Below, piece by piece: positions 24,000 through 37,739 of a stretch of 64,000 bases of DNA; within the stretch, counting starts at the first letter, position 1, and each line of letters opens with the position of its first letter. The notes under the pieces were generated by a model. The model had not been told where the DNA came from and made no database searches. It was given only the letters and a program-made list of their open reading frames with translations. Source of the stretch: Diphasiastrum complanatum (lineage: Eukaryota > Streptophyta > Lycopodiopsida > Lycopodiales > Lycopodiaceae); the NCBI GenBank assembly GCA_029204225.1, contig CM055106.1:4283242-4347241 (forward strand), written 5' to 3'. A program made the translations under genes and the position numbers.

Positions 24000-24640
24000 T
24001 ACATGGTACTCTAGTGAAACAAGCTGTTAGTTATGCTACGTCATAGATGTGACCCGAAAGTAACTAATATCCTTGTGAGTCCCAAAACACTAAATGGAGT
24101 TAGTACAAGGTTTGGGACAGTGTATGCATGTGTAGAGTTATCAATAACAATTCTATGAATAAAGGATCCATGCATAGAGACTCTATTCTAGATGAATCTA
24201 TGTATAGGAGAGTTAGGACCTTGCATGACTAAGTGTACAACTGGTTGTAGGCTCTATATAAGGAGGCCAAACTTGATCTACTACCTCACCTTATGGTTGA
24301 TTCATTGCCAGGCTCTCACTCTACTTTCATGCTTCATATTCCTTGGCTCAGGGGTGAAAAGGCCTAACTTTCCTTTTATTAACTTGTAACAAATCAAATA
24401 ACTATGTGATCATCGGGTTGGACTTACACACACAGGGTCCCAAATCCCTCTCACTTATAACTATGGTTAGGGTTGCCTTGATATCTGCAAACCCTCCAAC
24501 AAGTATAGGTCATCGCGTACATAAGAGATCATATTATCGAATGATAAGGATACTCACGCATATGCTCCTTCTCTTTGATCGTCTGAGGAAATTGGTCCTT
24601 CGACAATTTGAGTCACGGGTCCATCGGTGAGTGAGCTAAC
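24000..24640. other. LTR-like sequence, no gene
   Basis: A TATA-like 'ctatataagg' near 24252 is followed by pyrimidine-rich sequence, as in LTR R regions. No second copy, PBS or clear end was found, so it is not called as an LTR. Confidence 0.3.
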
Positions 24641-24659
24641 TTGAAATTCATCAGATTAT

Positions 24660-25626
24660 ATCTGATTAAAACATTGTGAATGTATCTTTGTTGAGTAATG
24701 TAAATCAGCTTTTATTTTCTGTCTCTTGGAATTTGAATACCTAGACAGTAATGAGCTTCACCCAGATCGGCGGTCATGTCGAATTATGAAGACATCATTG
24801 ATTTAGCTTCTTTTATTAGATCGATATTGTTGTTGAAAAGCAATGTCGTCCACATACAAAGTGATAATAATAAAATAATGTTACACTGACTTGAAGTAGA
24901 CATTAGAATCTAAAGTGCTTTTTTTATAACCGCGATCGATAAGAAAAATGTTGATCCTTTGAAACCATGCTCTTTCAGATTGCTTAGGCCATAAAGTGCT
25001 TTGTGGAGTTTACATACATGATTATGTCTGTCTTCGATATTATAACCTTTGGGTTGCATCATATAAATATCTTCTTCGATAACTCCATTAAGATATGTTG
25101 TCTATACATCCATTTGATGTACCTCTAAATCTGCTGCTACAGCAAATGACAATAGAAGTCTGATTGAAGAATGTTCAACTACTGGACTAAAAGTCTCAGT
25201 GTAGTCGACATTATGTGCCTGAGAAAATCCTCTCGCGACAAGTCGAGCTTTTCTTCAATCGATACTTCCATCTGCCTTGTATTTGATTTTGAATATCCAT
25301 TTGCAATCAACTACATTTCTGCTAGCAGGCAATTTGGCAATAGTCCAATTCTGGTTCTTAATAAGAGATGAACATTCTTTATCCATAGCTTCTTTCCAAA
25401 TATTGGAATCGGGCTGACTAATTGTCTCTTCAATAGTAGTTAGCTCTTGAACAAGATAGGCTACAGACTCGTCAATATACCTTATAGGTGGTCTGCGTTC
25501 TCTTCTCGATCTTCTGGAAAATGAACAAAGTTGATTATTTTCATCATGATGTAGTTGTTGAGCTGCAACATCATCTTCTTCATATTCATTGTTGATAAGT
25601 TGTTCGTCTGAAGTGAAAGTTTGCAA
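24660..25626 (-). pseudogene. Copia reverse transcriptase fragment
   Basis: The minus strand from 25626 has an acidic/basic linker (RRSRRERRPPIRYIDES), then the RT start (WKEAMDKECSSLIKNQNW; CKWIFKIKYKADGSID). After a stop or frameshift it continues through TFSPVV, LEVHQMDV, YLNGVIEEDIYMMQP and LYGLKQSERAWF to a YVDD-like site near 24850. The family differs from the Copia at the left edge. Confidence 0.85.
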
Positions 25627-26331
25627 ATTATTTATCGTTTGCTTCTTCCACTTTGAGCTTTCTTGCCAATGAATTGTCTACAAAAGGACAAAAGCACTAC
25701 ATTACTTATGATTATGAGAGATACGTGAGTGCGCAGTAGATACACATTCTTATTTGCTCCACTAGACTATGTTTTCTTACAGATTGAATTTGGATTGTGC
25801 TGAATTTATGGTTATTGACAGAGAAAATCTATAGGGAGGCTTTCTTAAACTCTTTATTTGTTGCCATGCTACATCAATCTTGCAGAGGCGTTACCGAGAT
25901 TTATTTAAGAGTTCTTTTTGAAGCAACCACTCATTGTGCCATCAAAACAAAAATTCAAGGTACCCTACTGCAATTGGACAGTATGCGGCTGTTCGCAGTC
26001 AAAGACACTTCAATAATCATGATTCTGAGAAGCATATCTGCGGTTTCGATCAGAAATTGTTCTTGAGGCAACGCCCAAGTTTGCTTATTCTAAACGTACT
26101 TTCAAAGTCCAGAATGCTATACCAAACCACATTATCATAACTTATGTAAACTTTTCAACAATAAGCACAGCAAATAAGTACAAAATCTTTCTATATATAA
26201 AAGGTCATTAAGCCACAGCATTGTTCATAGCTTTACCTTATTTCGTAGTATTTCCCCACATAAATACTCTTCTGATTTCCTTCATAAGCATCTACTCCTC
26301 CAAGTCGTAGCAAGTCGCAGTATAGAGACAC

Positions 26332-26610
<279 letters not shown>

Positions 26611-26919
26611 AAACCGCTCAAGTTAGTTTAGTGAGGAAGACAGGTGTCATAGCTGAACGACAGTTGTTATTCATGTCCAAAAGAAATTATACTACTTAAC
26701 AGCTTTGAATTGCATTTTAAAACCTAGTCCAACCCTCCCAAGCACATGATGTTTTAGCGATAGGCTAAGTCGTTATATCACTGTATCAGGACGAGTGCCA
26801 TATTTATCAGCCTATGGGTAGTTGGTCCATGTCAGTTCATTTTATGCCTAGAAGAGTATGAATGGTTTTAACCGTTTAGAGTTTTACTTAGCCAAAAGAC
26901 CTGGTGTGAACACGTGTGC

Positions 26920-26931
26920 TGGTATCAGAGC
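26920..26931 (+). promoter_or_regulatory. Primer-binding-site-like sequence, orphan
   Basis: TGGTATCAGAGC matches the tRNA-iMet PBS. No gag follows, and no matching LTR was seen upstream. It may be a relic or a small non-autonomous element. Confidence 0.4.
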
Positions 26932-27289
26932 AAATCCAAACCCAAGTGACCCTTACGGAGTAAAGTATGTCACGCACTACTGTCCGTACTCCTGAGCATG
27001 TCCATGATTTCCAGTTGTATCTCACCAAGTGATTTCCAATGTCTTTACTAGGTATTAGGGCAGATCTGTGCCATTCTAACCCTTTCGTAAAGACAACGTA
27101 ACATGTCTTACGCATTTCCATGATGTCTAAGACCGTCTTAATTGGAGTCCTTACCGTGACGTTTATTGACCAAGGTTTCATTAAAAATTACTCAGTAATA
27201 GTGTGTTTTATAACAAGAATCAACTCTTTTTGTAGATAGAAAGAAGCATTTTGAAGGATCGTAACATGGGTTATTATATTTATTTTACG

Positions 27290-27327
<38 letters not shown>
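27290..27327. repeat. Poly(A) run, about 37 bp
   Basis: An uninterrupted A run could be the tail of a retroposon inserted on the plus strand. The upstream sequence was not recognised. Confidence 0.8.
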
Positions 27328-27330
<3 letters not shown>

Positions 27331-27997
27331 TCACCTGTTCGTGTGTTGTAGCGTTCGTATCTAAATTGATAACGAAAACCCATACTTGAATGTTTGCAGA
27401 CGAAGCTTTTTGAGATGCTGCCATAGTTGTTTTTCCGTACAAGTGCTATCTTTACACCATAGCGACAACAGATGTGGTTATTTAGTTGCGTTTTCAGAGT
27501 TGAAAGATATGTAAGCGGAGTGTATTTCTTGTTTTGTAGAATATCAGTAGAAAGCGTACCTTTGCTCCAAATACAATAATGTTTGAGAGAAAGAGAGCAT
27601 ACCGAACTGATCTTCATGAAATATTCCCACCGGTAGGGCACACTTTTCGTATGGTAAGAGATCGAAGAAGCTCTTCTCAATATTGTGAAGAGAAAGTGTC
27701 GAAAGCTGCAAGCTTATGTAGAGTCACATTTCGAAGGGAAGGTGGTGTGTGTTTAAAAAAAGGTGGGAAATCGACTTTCCCTCCTTTAAAGTTATAATTT
27801 AAAAAACCTTTGTAGAGTATAGTTTAAAAAAAAAAAAAAACCTTTTTATAGAGTTTCTTTACTTCATAAGAAAAGCCTCTTAAAAAAAATTTGCAGCTTG
27901 GGTAAGTTAGAAACCTTGTTCTTTGAAGAGATTGTTCATTTGCAATATTCCATTTTTTTGATAGCAAGACAGGGTGAATATAAACAAAGAAGAATCC

Positions 27998-28117
<120 letters not shown>

Positions 28118-28488
28118 AAAACATGCATTTCTCCATTTTTTTCTCTGGATTCCATGACTGAGGGCACCCAACTGTCCATGATCACCTCAAGTTTCAAGCA
28201 TTGAAAGTCGTGCACCATAGCTTCTCTTAGAAGCTCTCATCACTTAAGCTAATAGAATTGATTTTCTTGAAGAATTGAGTGCTCTCTTTGATCTCAACAC
28301 AATATCTCAATACGCACGCAGAAGAAGAAATGGCGCAGACAAAGTCAATGGGAGAGAAATAGAAGGACACCAAAGAGAGAGGGCTGGCGAATGTTTCCAA
28401 AGTGGAAAGGGAGGGGAGGGTGAGCATTTTTAAAAAAAAGGCTCGCACGTGCAAGCTTTTGCATGTGTGGACGAGTGCTTTTTTTAAT

Positions 28489-28494
28489 CTATAT

Positions 28495-28557
<63 letters not shown>

Positions 28558-28580
28558 TCTATTTATTTATTTATTTATTT
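28489..28580. repeat. (TTTA)n microsatellite
   Basis: About 23 tetranucleotide units with one TCTA interruption near 28557. Followed by 'ttaattaatta'. Confidence 0.95.
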
Positions 28581-28589
28581 AACTAATTA

Positions 28590-31380
28590 ATTAATTAAAA
28601 AACAACAATTTAAAAAGCACCTGAGTGGGTGCCGCCATTTGGGCGAGTTTTTTTTGTCTTTTTCTTTATTTTTAAATGAATTTCACTTTGAAAGTTTTAA
28701 AAAATATTTGCAACCAAAACAAAACTTTAGAATTTAAAACCTAAAGGTCTTCTATTCCAGAAATCCTACCAAAGTTTTTGAAAATAGTTTAGTAAAATCC
28801 CCATAACTTTGTTAGATTGTAACCAAATCTTGTCAAAATTGGTCTAGATTCAAGCTTAGGCAGAGGTCAATAAATGTATAAAGTTACAGTAAAAAAATGG
28901 CTGCAAATATAGGGGAAAATAGAAAAAAATAGACAACAAAAATCATAGGCTAACTAAAATTGGAATGGTTTCACTAAAATGGCTATAAATTGGTCATTGT
29001 TGCTCCAAATATTAAAAAAAACAATTCCTCACAGAAGCTAAGAGAAAGTAATACTAATTCAAAACAAGAAATCATACAAAAACTAATAGGTCAACAATCG
29101 AATCAAAACATTTTGAAAAATTGAAAACAAAAAAATCAGTGAAAAGAAACTCTACTAAGCTTGAAAAAAAAAACGCCAAATCTGATGGGGAAAGGATCTA
29201 ATGCTACCAAAATTTTCATGTGCCAATCTTAGTATTCAAACATCTAATCCATTCTTAAACATCAAATTTGCGTAGCAAAATCAAAAATCAAGAAACTAGA
29301 TAAATGTAGCAAACCTTCACCAAATTAGCAAACCTTCATCAAAGCTCTCATGTGATTTTAGGCACATGAACCACAAACACTTCAATAAAGCTCTCCAAGA
29401 AAAGCTTCAAGAACACAAAGAATTCAAATTAGACAGAAGTAGAATAGCCTCCAAATTTAGCATGACCTCAACTATTTATAGTGGTCCTTTGTGCTTCTAC
29501 TATGAGTTTGGAATCTTATTTGACTAAACTGGGCCTTACAACCATTATTACAGTCTCACTATTTACAAATATATAGCCACTTTATTAATTGTCCTATTGA
29601 CTAATTCTATTCTAATTTAGCTCCATGGCTATATTTAGGCTTCCAATGTTAAACTCATGGGCTAAATTACATGCAACACATGATACCCATCCACAATTTT
29701 TCATAAATCTCTATTAATTAACATCATTCTGGTATTGAATTTTCATATGTAGAAATTTGAACCATTGAATTTGTTATTTATAAGCAAACCTTAAGCTCTG
29801 GTACCACTATTGAAAATTAAGAAAAAAACAGTAACAATAAAAATAGTCAACAAAATAGAATGAATTCTAAAGCCCCAACAAAAATCAAAATAAATAAATT
29901 TCCAAAATCTTTCACTTACAAAGTCTATAAATTCTAGTTGAAATAGGACCAATGATCAAAATATGACCAAGGGTAAAAATAAAAAGAGTAGGTCAAATTT
30001 CATATTTAAACTCTTAAGGATCAAAATAGATGTCGACTCAATTTGACTTGTCGATCCAAGTAAATGATCGACTAGTTTTTTTATCCAATTCGACTCAACC
30101 CAAGGTCGACTCTATCTTTACTCTAAACTAAAAAATCTCTATTTCTAGCGTTTCTTGAAAGGATTTGGACCTATTTGATGTTCTTTCTACCTTGTATCGG
30201 ATCAGTGCATGGAGTAAAGTTAAGTTTAAATCCAATAGAGACCTCAAATCAAAATCATTAGCTATTACTATTTAGTTATGGCAACTCCTTGCCATTGGAT
30301 TCACCTCTCAACAAATAAGCTTCAATAAGTTTTCAACTCTCTCAATGTAGAATATATACAAACAAGGCTCATGTATAATGGAGAGAGCTCACATACATCC
30401 TAGAGGTCTAAAATCCATCTATTTATTTTACCTAATCAATGAGAGTCCTTGATCAAGACATGAGGTGAATAGGCGATCTTGACTAGTTTCAAGGGTCTAG
30501 TTTCAATTGATATTTTTAACCAATGAGAGACAAGATACATTAAGATCTTTGCATGTCTATAATTCAAATGAATGTAAATAAGGTGAAAAATACATATCTG
30601 AGCTACTTTGGGCTCAAAGTAGTCAAGTTGAGAACTATAACATTATTCAAAATAACAATACGTTTTTTAAAATTCACGTCTCTAAAATAAAAAAAAATCC
30701 AAGTTTCATTTTTGCAACGTTTTTCTAACTAGACTTTACCTTTTTTGCAAGGTTTGTCATATACACCACAGGTGCAGAAAAGCCCCCAAAATGGCTTACT
30801 AGGATGAGTGGATTTGCATGAAAAATTTGTTAATTCATATAAAATATACAAGAGATTCAATGATGACATGTTCGATATCACAGTTGAAGAATATATGTTT
30901 TGTGAGAACAAAAAGAAAATGACCTAGTTAAATATGAAGAACATCCATGCGAGAGTTGCTTGCATGCAATATAACACATGAGTAACCTAGTCAAAGACAA
31001 ATAGGATTAGACCTTATGCTAACATAGACCTAGCGTTTGATTGGAGAGCCGTGTCAAGAGAGTTTTGCACATTTGCAAAATGACCTCGCGCTAAGGCTAG
31101 TTAGATTGGAGGCGGCCATGCACATATGTGATTAAAATTGTAGGCATTTCAGGACTACTCAAATACATGAATCTGTTCATCTTGACTTGCAATCATCCAT
31201 TAATGTATCCTACATTCATAGAAATCATTCCAAAAAATACAATGTGGTGGTGGATTTGTGGCAATACCCAACCAAGTGACTTGACAACTCGAATATGACA
31301 CAATAAATAATTACAGCTATATATCAAGCTACATACTTCACAATAAGCTTGTTTTCAACAACTTTCATCAATGATATGAA
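28590..31380. other. No gene recognised
   Basis: AT-rich sequence with A-runs and only short chance ORFs. A PBS-like word with one mismatch lies near 29800 on the minus strand, without LTR support. Confidence 0.6.
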
Positions 31381-31384
31381 ATGT

Positions 31385-31580
31385 AAACTTTGCCTTTGCT
31401 AAAAGGCTTAGTGAAAATATTTGCTAATTGATTAACTCTCCTTCCCTAGAGTTAACTTTCTCACGTACAAAATGATAATGTGCTTCAATATGCTTCGTGC
31501 ACGCATGAAACACTGGATCCTTTGCGATTTTTATAGAAATTTGACTGTCACAAAATATAATGGTAGCTTCACTTTAAAAT
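31385..31580 (-). pseudogene. Copia RNase H tail fragment
   Basis: The minus strand reads FCDSQISIKIAKDPVFHACT, then KHIEAHYHFVREKVNS and LANIFTKPFSKGK, the conserved end of Copia RNase H. About 190 bp survive, with no linked LTR identified. Confidence 0.8.
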
Positions 31581-32547
31581 AACAGCAACTCTTAAAGTAA
31601 TCTTCTCAATCAAATAGACTCACACACTACGAGTTTATAGGATGACTATAATTAAGTTACATTTAATAAGGCAAACCTCAAACCTTGGAGTGACCACACG
31701 ATGTGCAAATGTGTGTATGAACTACATGCCTACTGATGTGCTTAGGGAGTTATCAATAGGAAACCAAATCAAGTAGGCTTGCTGACCTGTGGCATATGAA
31801 GCCTCCCTATTTTCAAACATGTTGGGGCCTTCACATAAAGTTAAAGATATTTTGAGCAGTGAGTAATTTGTAACATTAAAGTTTGTAATTATGTTTTGAC
31901 CAACAAATTTCACTTTTTATGACCATATTTAAGGAGATGACCTTCAATTTTAAGCTTTAGTAAGATTCAAATCGATGGAAGGTCTTTGTTAGGATATCAA
32001 CTGCATGGTTACAAAGGAAATGAAACTACACTCCCATACTACTACACAAGCAAGAAAGATGAGGCTCACGGTCAGGATATTACCATATCAAACCTCATAA
32101 TAAGGATTCCATTTTGCACAAACAACTCACATAACCAACGCCACACATGGAGGATTAGACATCGTGACAGGAGCAGCAGGATCCTAAAATTAATATAAGG
32201 TAAAATACTCTTTTTGCAAATGGGTGATTGGAAGTTATGTTGATTTTTGCTCACTTACACAATGTACATGGTGTTTAGCTGAGATTGTTTCAAGGAAAGT
32301 TTATAAATATGACATGGGATTCCCAGAAATCAATAAAAGCTCCAATACAATCTACGCAAAAAGGTAATTGGATATCATGTTGATTTTGGCCCCATAACAT
32401 AGATGGCATTTAGCTGAAGGGGGACAGCTTGTTATAAGGGAAGCCAGTAAATATGACACGGGATTCCCAAATGAATTACCTCTTCCTCTTGTTTTTCTTA
32501 GCTTGGCAAGAAAGACTTGGTAGTGCATTCAAAGCTTTGCATCCCTT

Positions 32548-32940
32548 TTACATTGGCACTGTCCTGCTCATCTCCATCTGCCCATCTTCCTCCTGGTTCT
32601 TTTCATCAGCGTCAACTTTTAAAAGTTCTTGTGCATCTGTCTCTTCTGAAGAGCTGGAATGAACCATCAATAAGTCTTTCAAACTCACTGTCAAAGCATT
32701 GAAAAGTTCTTCATGCTCCCTCAAATATTTTTTGGCATTCTCCTTTCCATTTGCAATGTTTTCCCCACTATAAACATACCAGTTACCAGATTTTTGCAAA
32801 AAGCCATATTTCACAGAAAGGTCCAAAACTTCAGCCTCCTTTGAAATGCCTTTTCCAAACTCTAGTTCAAACTCAGCTGTCTTAAAAGGCGGCGCCAGCT
32901 TATTCTTTGCAATCTTCACAATTACTTGACTCCCAAATGT
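32548..32940 (-). CDS. RECA: RECA, organellar RecA recombinase: last exon
   Basis: The last exon of a bacterial-type RecA gene. The acceptor TTCTTGCAG|ACATTT lies at 32940/32941, and the exon encodes 130 residues to a TGA. It opens with TFGSQVIVKIAKNKLAPPF, the RecA segment after loop L2, then the C-terminal domain (FGKGISKEAEVLDLSVKYG; SGNWYVYSGENIANGKENA; YLREHEE). An acidic, low-complexity tail (SSSSEETDAQELLKVDADE) follows, comparable to the acidic tail of bacterial RecA but longer. Plant RecA homologues act in organelles, where they promote homologous strand exchange and suppress short-repeat recombination. The wording FGGFGG...[17 protein letters not shown] in the exon before points to the mitochondrial/dual-targeted RECA2/RECA3 group and not plastid RECA1; this assignment is from memory of the families. 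Confidence 0.9.
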   Translation of the reverse strand, partial: TFGSQVIVKIAKNKLAPPFKTAEFELEFGKGISKEAEVLDLSVKYGFLQKSGNWYVYSGENIANGKENAKKYLREHEELFNALTVSLKDLLMVHSSSSEETDAQELLKVDADEKNQEEDGQMEMSRTVPM

Positions 32941-34599
32941 CTGCAAGAAATACACATATCATAAGAAAGTGAAGACACACTGATTCATACTATGACCTCA
33001 AGAAATTGTGCTGCAGAATTAAACTGATAACCAAATTGACCGAGCACAGACACAGGCTTGTTAAGATCATGAGCTGAAAAAATTGGACTCCTGAGTTTTG
33101 ACCGAAAATACATCCTTGACATCCTTGGAACGAGGTGAAGTGGACTTCAACTACTTAAGATTGCCACATGTAGTGTCTGGATGGTATGTGTTCAGTGATA
33201 GGTATTACCCAAGGTAGGCAAGAGAATGTATGTTACTAAAAATGATGCACTGGTATTTACCATCTTGATACACAACTGAAACATTCTAGAAGTAGCTCCA
33301 AGTCTGGGTTGAAATATGGATTCTGTAAGCATAAAGCAGTAAGACTCAATGCATACAGGATGGTAAAAAGTAGAGACAATGGTTAGCAAGTATCATGGTT
33401 TGTGCAAGACTTTTCAGTTATGCATCATACTTTCTTGTGCTTGTCAATCTGCAGGATGACACTTGTACGCAATGGGATGAAGGACAACACATTGATATCT
33501 GTCTGTTCCTATTTGTCCCAAAGTAGTGATGGACATGCAATAGGGTCATACAGGCTGTCAGAGCTCTATAGAAAGTTGAAACCTGATCATTGATTCAAAT
33601 GCTGCCAATATCCTGCAGTGAATAGGAGGTCGGACAAAAACCTCAATGCCTTGTAAGTCCTGGTAGCAGATCATGTAGGCCACATAGGCCTGAGGTCCTG
33701 ATACAAAGCATAGATACCCATTCTGAGCCACTTGGTTCAGAACATATCATTCTGTATGTATGAAACAGAATGTGTTCTATAATTACAAACTAAATTAAGA
33801 ATGCTTTAAACACTTACAAAACAGTAAAAAAATAACAGGTTTTTTTTCATTTGAAACAAATTTGAAAGTAAAAGCGCAAAAAACCTTTCTAATGGAACCA
33901 AAAAATTCATATAAGTCACCATTTCAAGTCAAAATAGTATAAATCGTGAAAGCCTGAATGCAATCCCTCATTTTTCCTAGTTTTAGAGATATTCAAAAAA
34001 TACTAAATTAAGAAAAAACGTTCCAGATTTTAAAAAAAAAGGGGACACGTGTCAAGACTGCATTCTGCTTCGGAGTGGGCAACTATGATACAAAGAGATT
34101 TAAGTGTTCTATTAGTTACGAAGAATTGTTCAACCTTGTAGCAGCATGAAGGAGCTACTTGATTTTTGAAGAATCTGAGAGACTATAGCATCACATGCGA
34201 AAAATGTGGGCATGAGCTAAGAGATAGCCCTCGTATGCAAATATTGATATTTCTAAAACACGTGAAAAGAAGCGTGCTTAAAATGATAAGTTCTCCACAT
34301 GAATGGTTCCTGGCCTGATTCTTGTCATATGCATACCACACCTAGAGTTGCAAATGATATCCCTAAGCAACTGAAATTTGAGTGGACGCTAGATTTACCG
34401 TCTTCAACTTGGCCTACTAATAAATTCCATGGCTAACCCAAATCCTGAAGAATGATTGAAAGTAGTAGCAAGATAAAAAATTATCGAGCAGATTATAACT
34501 GTATTGCAAGAAAATAAAATGTAAAAGAATAGAAAAGAGTGATGCTTCTACCCAACCAGAGATAACCACATGATGGAGATTTCTCAGTTGCAGCGGATC

Positions 34600-34656
34600 G
34601 CGATCCGGATTGCCAGCGATCCGGATCGTGCGATCCGGATTGCCAGCGATCCGGGA
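34600..34656. repeat. 30-bp tandem repeat with GATCCGGATC palindromes
   Basis: Two nearly perfect units start at 34600 and 34630, each with 'gcgatccggattgccagcga'. It lies in a RECA intron and is far more GC-rich than its surroundings. Confidence 0.85.
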
Positions 34657-35243
34657 CCAGAAACTGTCCCAGATAGCAAAAAAATTTGCAAATTTTTTTC
34701 TCATTGTGGAGGGATCCACAGCTAGTTGCAATCCAAATGACCAATGAATAGCAGCAGGCAGATACAAATGAAATGATTAGCCAATGTTATATGACTTAAT
34801 CTGCAAATCTGTTTCTGCAAAAACAATTTGCTTCAGTATCTCATTGAAGTGACTAGCAGATATTGGGGGTTAACTTCTGAAACCAAGCAACAGAACTGCT
34901 CTTTTGAAATCCTTTCACATGATACCCCATATTGGCAGGTTTGATAACAAAAAAGCAAAAAAAAAATTGTGTTCCGGGAAACCCTAATGGGAAATCCCGG
35001 ATCACGTTCCGGAACGTGGCCTGCATCTTTGGATGGAATAGGCATGAGAACAAACTAAACCTAGTGATAGTAGTGTAAACTTAGCTATTACATATTCAAG
35101 GTAAAAGCATGCCAAGATTTTCAACTTACATGTAACAAAGAGATTCTATACTGAGCATTGCAGCTTTTTAAGTATTTCTGCTGTATATTAATGGCTAAGC
35201 AAAAGTTGCCAGATATCTCTGAAAAGTGTATCAGAGCACGTAC

Positions 35244-35381
35244 CTCTTCCCCACGTTTCAAGAGATTAGTCCTCCTAATGTTTAATCGGACTGATGCATA
35301 AAATTTAAGGGCATTGCCACCTGAAGTGACTTCAACTGGAGCTCCTCCAAATCCTCCGAAAGTGGCAAGTTTCTGTCTGAT
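35244..35381 (-). CDS. RECA: RECA exon covering loop L2
   Basis: An exon of 46 codons in phase 0, with acceptor GCACAG|ATCAGA and donor GAAGAG|GTACGT. It encodes [15 protein letters not shown]..., then [19 protein letters not shown], which aligns with bacterial RecA loop L2 (NQIRMK...[19 protein letters not shown]). L2 contacts single-stranded DNA in the nucleoprotein filament. It joins in frame to the exons at 37740-37886 and 32548-32940. The introns on either side are about 2.4 kb and 2.3 kb. Confidence 0.92.
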
Positions 35382-36140
35382 CTGTGCAAGTAATATGAAA
35401 CCATAAAGGATTAGCTTTTAACCTTGTACATTTGCAAGATCTCAAGGTCCCCATAGAGGAATGATTTGCATCATAATACATACTTCTTAAAAAGCAAAAT
35501 ATGTGGTACTGCTGCAATGCTCAGTACACAATATCTATCAAAGAGCGTAAGGTGACCCGATCTGCAAATTTTGTAAACACAGAGGAGAACTTTATCTTCT
35601 ATGCCCACTTTACCATGCTATTCGAGTAAATATTATTGTCTAGTAATGGCTGGCCCAGTCACCTTACACTGTTTGATAGAGTTCCAGGGCCAGAGATGTG
35701 CTGCACTCATGCTCAGAGGAATGTTCGAATTGAGGGACGTGGCATTTCCAAGCACTACACACTGAGGTGCTAGTATCACACAGCTGAATCATTACTTTCT
35801 CCATGAGCAGACATGAGGACTCTGAGCAACTCCCTTATTCCATATCGACATTTGACACCAAAGGGTCATATGTCGCATCGGGGCACATGGCCACAAGCAT
35901 GGCAACACCACCATCCCACCAATCAGAGAGCTCAGAGGTCTCAAGAGCGTTAAGCCCGCTCTTCAACACACATGAACTAAATCGATAGATTTTGCAGCCC
36001 CTTTCCATCTATCAGTATGGGTGGTTGATGGTTACTATTTATCATGTTTTAGAGACATTATATACACTCCCTTATAATATACACACTTGACATGTACTTT
36101 ATGGTCTTATGTACGTTAAAGTACCCAAAAGACATTAATA

Positions 36141-36281
<141 letters not shown>

Positions 36282-36287
36282 TAACTA

Positions 36288-37655
36288 TTGACACCACTTC
36301 TCCCATGTTTCATACGATACATACGTGATGCCTCGAGTAAGTGTCACCTGTTTGATACCATGGTCACACCGACAGTCATGTCTGCTACAGAGACTTGGTG
36401 TACGGGTCTGACTTCTTCTGAGTGGGCTGATATATCTCGTCTGCAGATTACTATGCTTTCACGTATGATTCGAGCGAAACCTTCTATCCCTCACCAGATT
36501 ATACTTGCAGAGTTTGCAATTCCTCCATTACAGGTTGAGGCTATTTTTTGGATTGTTATTTTTCTCCAGAGATTGATGTAGATGGACAGATCCAGATACT
36601 CCTATGTTGCACTCACCTCATCACGATTGCTCCACAGCTACGGTTTCCACCTCTCATGGTTTTCTCAGGCAGAAAGGCTACTTGACTACATCGGTATTTC
36701 CTTATCGTCACTTCCAGAGGGCACACATCACTATATTCGGCAGCTTATATACAAATCCTATATACGTAGAGTTTGGGAGGGACAGCTTGGAGTGAAGCCC
36801 CTTTACTACAGATCCATCTTTAAGGATACCGACTGTACAGGTTGTCCTATCCTTCCTAGATATTTGGATGGGGGTTTGTCACATGGTTTGAGATTTATAT
36901 TGGGACAGTTTAGAGTCTCATCTCATCAGTTACACATGAGACAGGTCGCTTTCATGGCACACCCAGGGAGGCCAAAGTTTGTCAGATCTGTTCACTTGGT
37001 GAGATTGAGGATGAGGATCACTTCATTTTCAGATGCCCAGTTTATTATGAGATTAGAGGGCGATATCATTGTTTATATCGAGACTCCTCCAGATCACTCT
37101 AGGCTTTGATCACATATGTGGACCCTCGCTGTGTAGCCTTGATGATACGTGAGATGATGCTTTTGAGATGCGACTTAGTCAGTGACCAGATGAGTTTGGA
37201 TCCCCAGAGCAGTATTAACGATTTCTTTTCCAGACGCAGACAGAGGTCCACAGATGACACAGAGGACAGATCCGAGGATGAGATAGATATTCCAGTCAGT
37301 GACAGACATCGTACCAGACGTCAGTGCATCAGACCGAGTCATCCTCCCAGCAGGATGAGGCAGAGCCGGCGACATTTTGTCCACAGGTCCAGACAGAGGC
37401 AGTTTCACTCCACGATTTTGATTACATCCTACTTTAGAGCCTCGGCAGAGACTTGAGACTTGAGGCTTTGTTTTACATCATGATAGATATATGTTTTCTT
37501 TCCAGCTCAGTAGAGAGATTTCAGCATATTCAGTATAGATTTCTTTTACTTTAATAGTATGTTTCTTTTTTGGAGACGTTTTTGTCATACGCTCCTAGAG
37601 TACCATACACACTTGAGATGTATCCTGTCTTTTGTACCCGCGGGTTTTAATAAAG
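36288..37655 (+). pseudogene. LINE-like (non-LTR) retrotransposon 3' part in a RECA intron
   Basis: The first stretch reads TPTVMSATETWCTGLTSSEW and LSRMIRAKPSIPHQ, like the region after the RT of plant LINEs. The second (36582-37109) reads YIRQLIYKSYIRRVWEGQ and SHGLRFILGQFRVSSH. A one-frame shift near 36985 then gives CQICSLGEIEDEDHFIFRCP, a zinc-finger-like CX2C...HX4C as in RVT-associated zinc fingers. A basic/acidic tail continues to about 37455. The end has AATAAA (37649) and then a (CT)n tract in place of poly(A). The RT core itself is missing. Confidence 0.7.
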
Positions 37656-37659
37656 CTTT

Positions 37660-37660
<1 letters not shown>

Positions 37661-37720
<60 letters not shown>

Positions 37721-37739
37721 CGCTCGCTCGCTCTCTCAC
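37661..37739. repeat. (CT)n and (GCTC)n tract touching the RECA splice donor
   Basis: About 55 bp of CT then three 'gctc' steps and 'tctctcac'. Position 37740 is the last base of the RECA exon on the minus strand. The tract appears to be the tail of the LINE-like element. Confidence 0.92.

Noticed and set aside
29790-29810. PBS-like TGGTACCAGAGC on the minus strand
   Set aside because: One mismatch, no LTR end beside it and no gag downstream.
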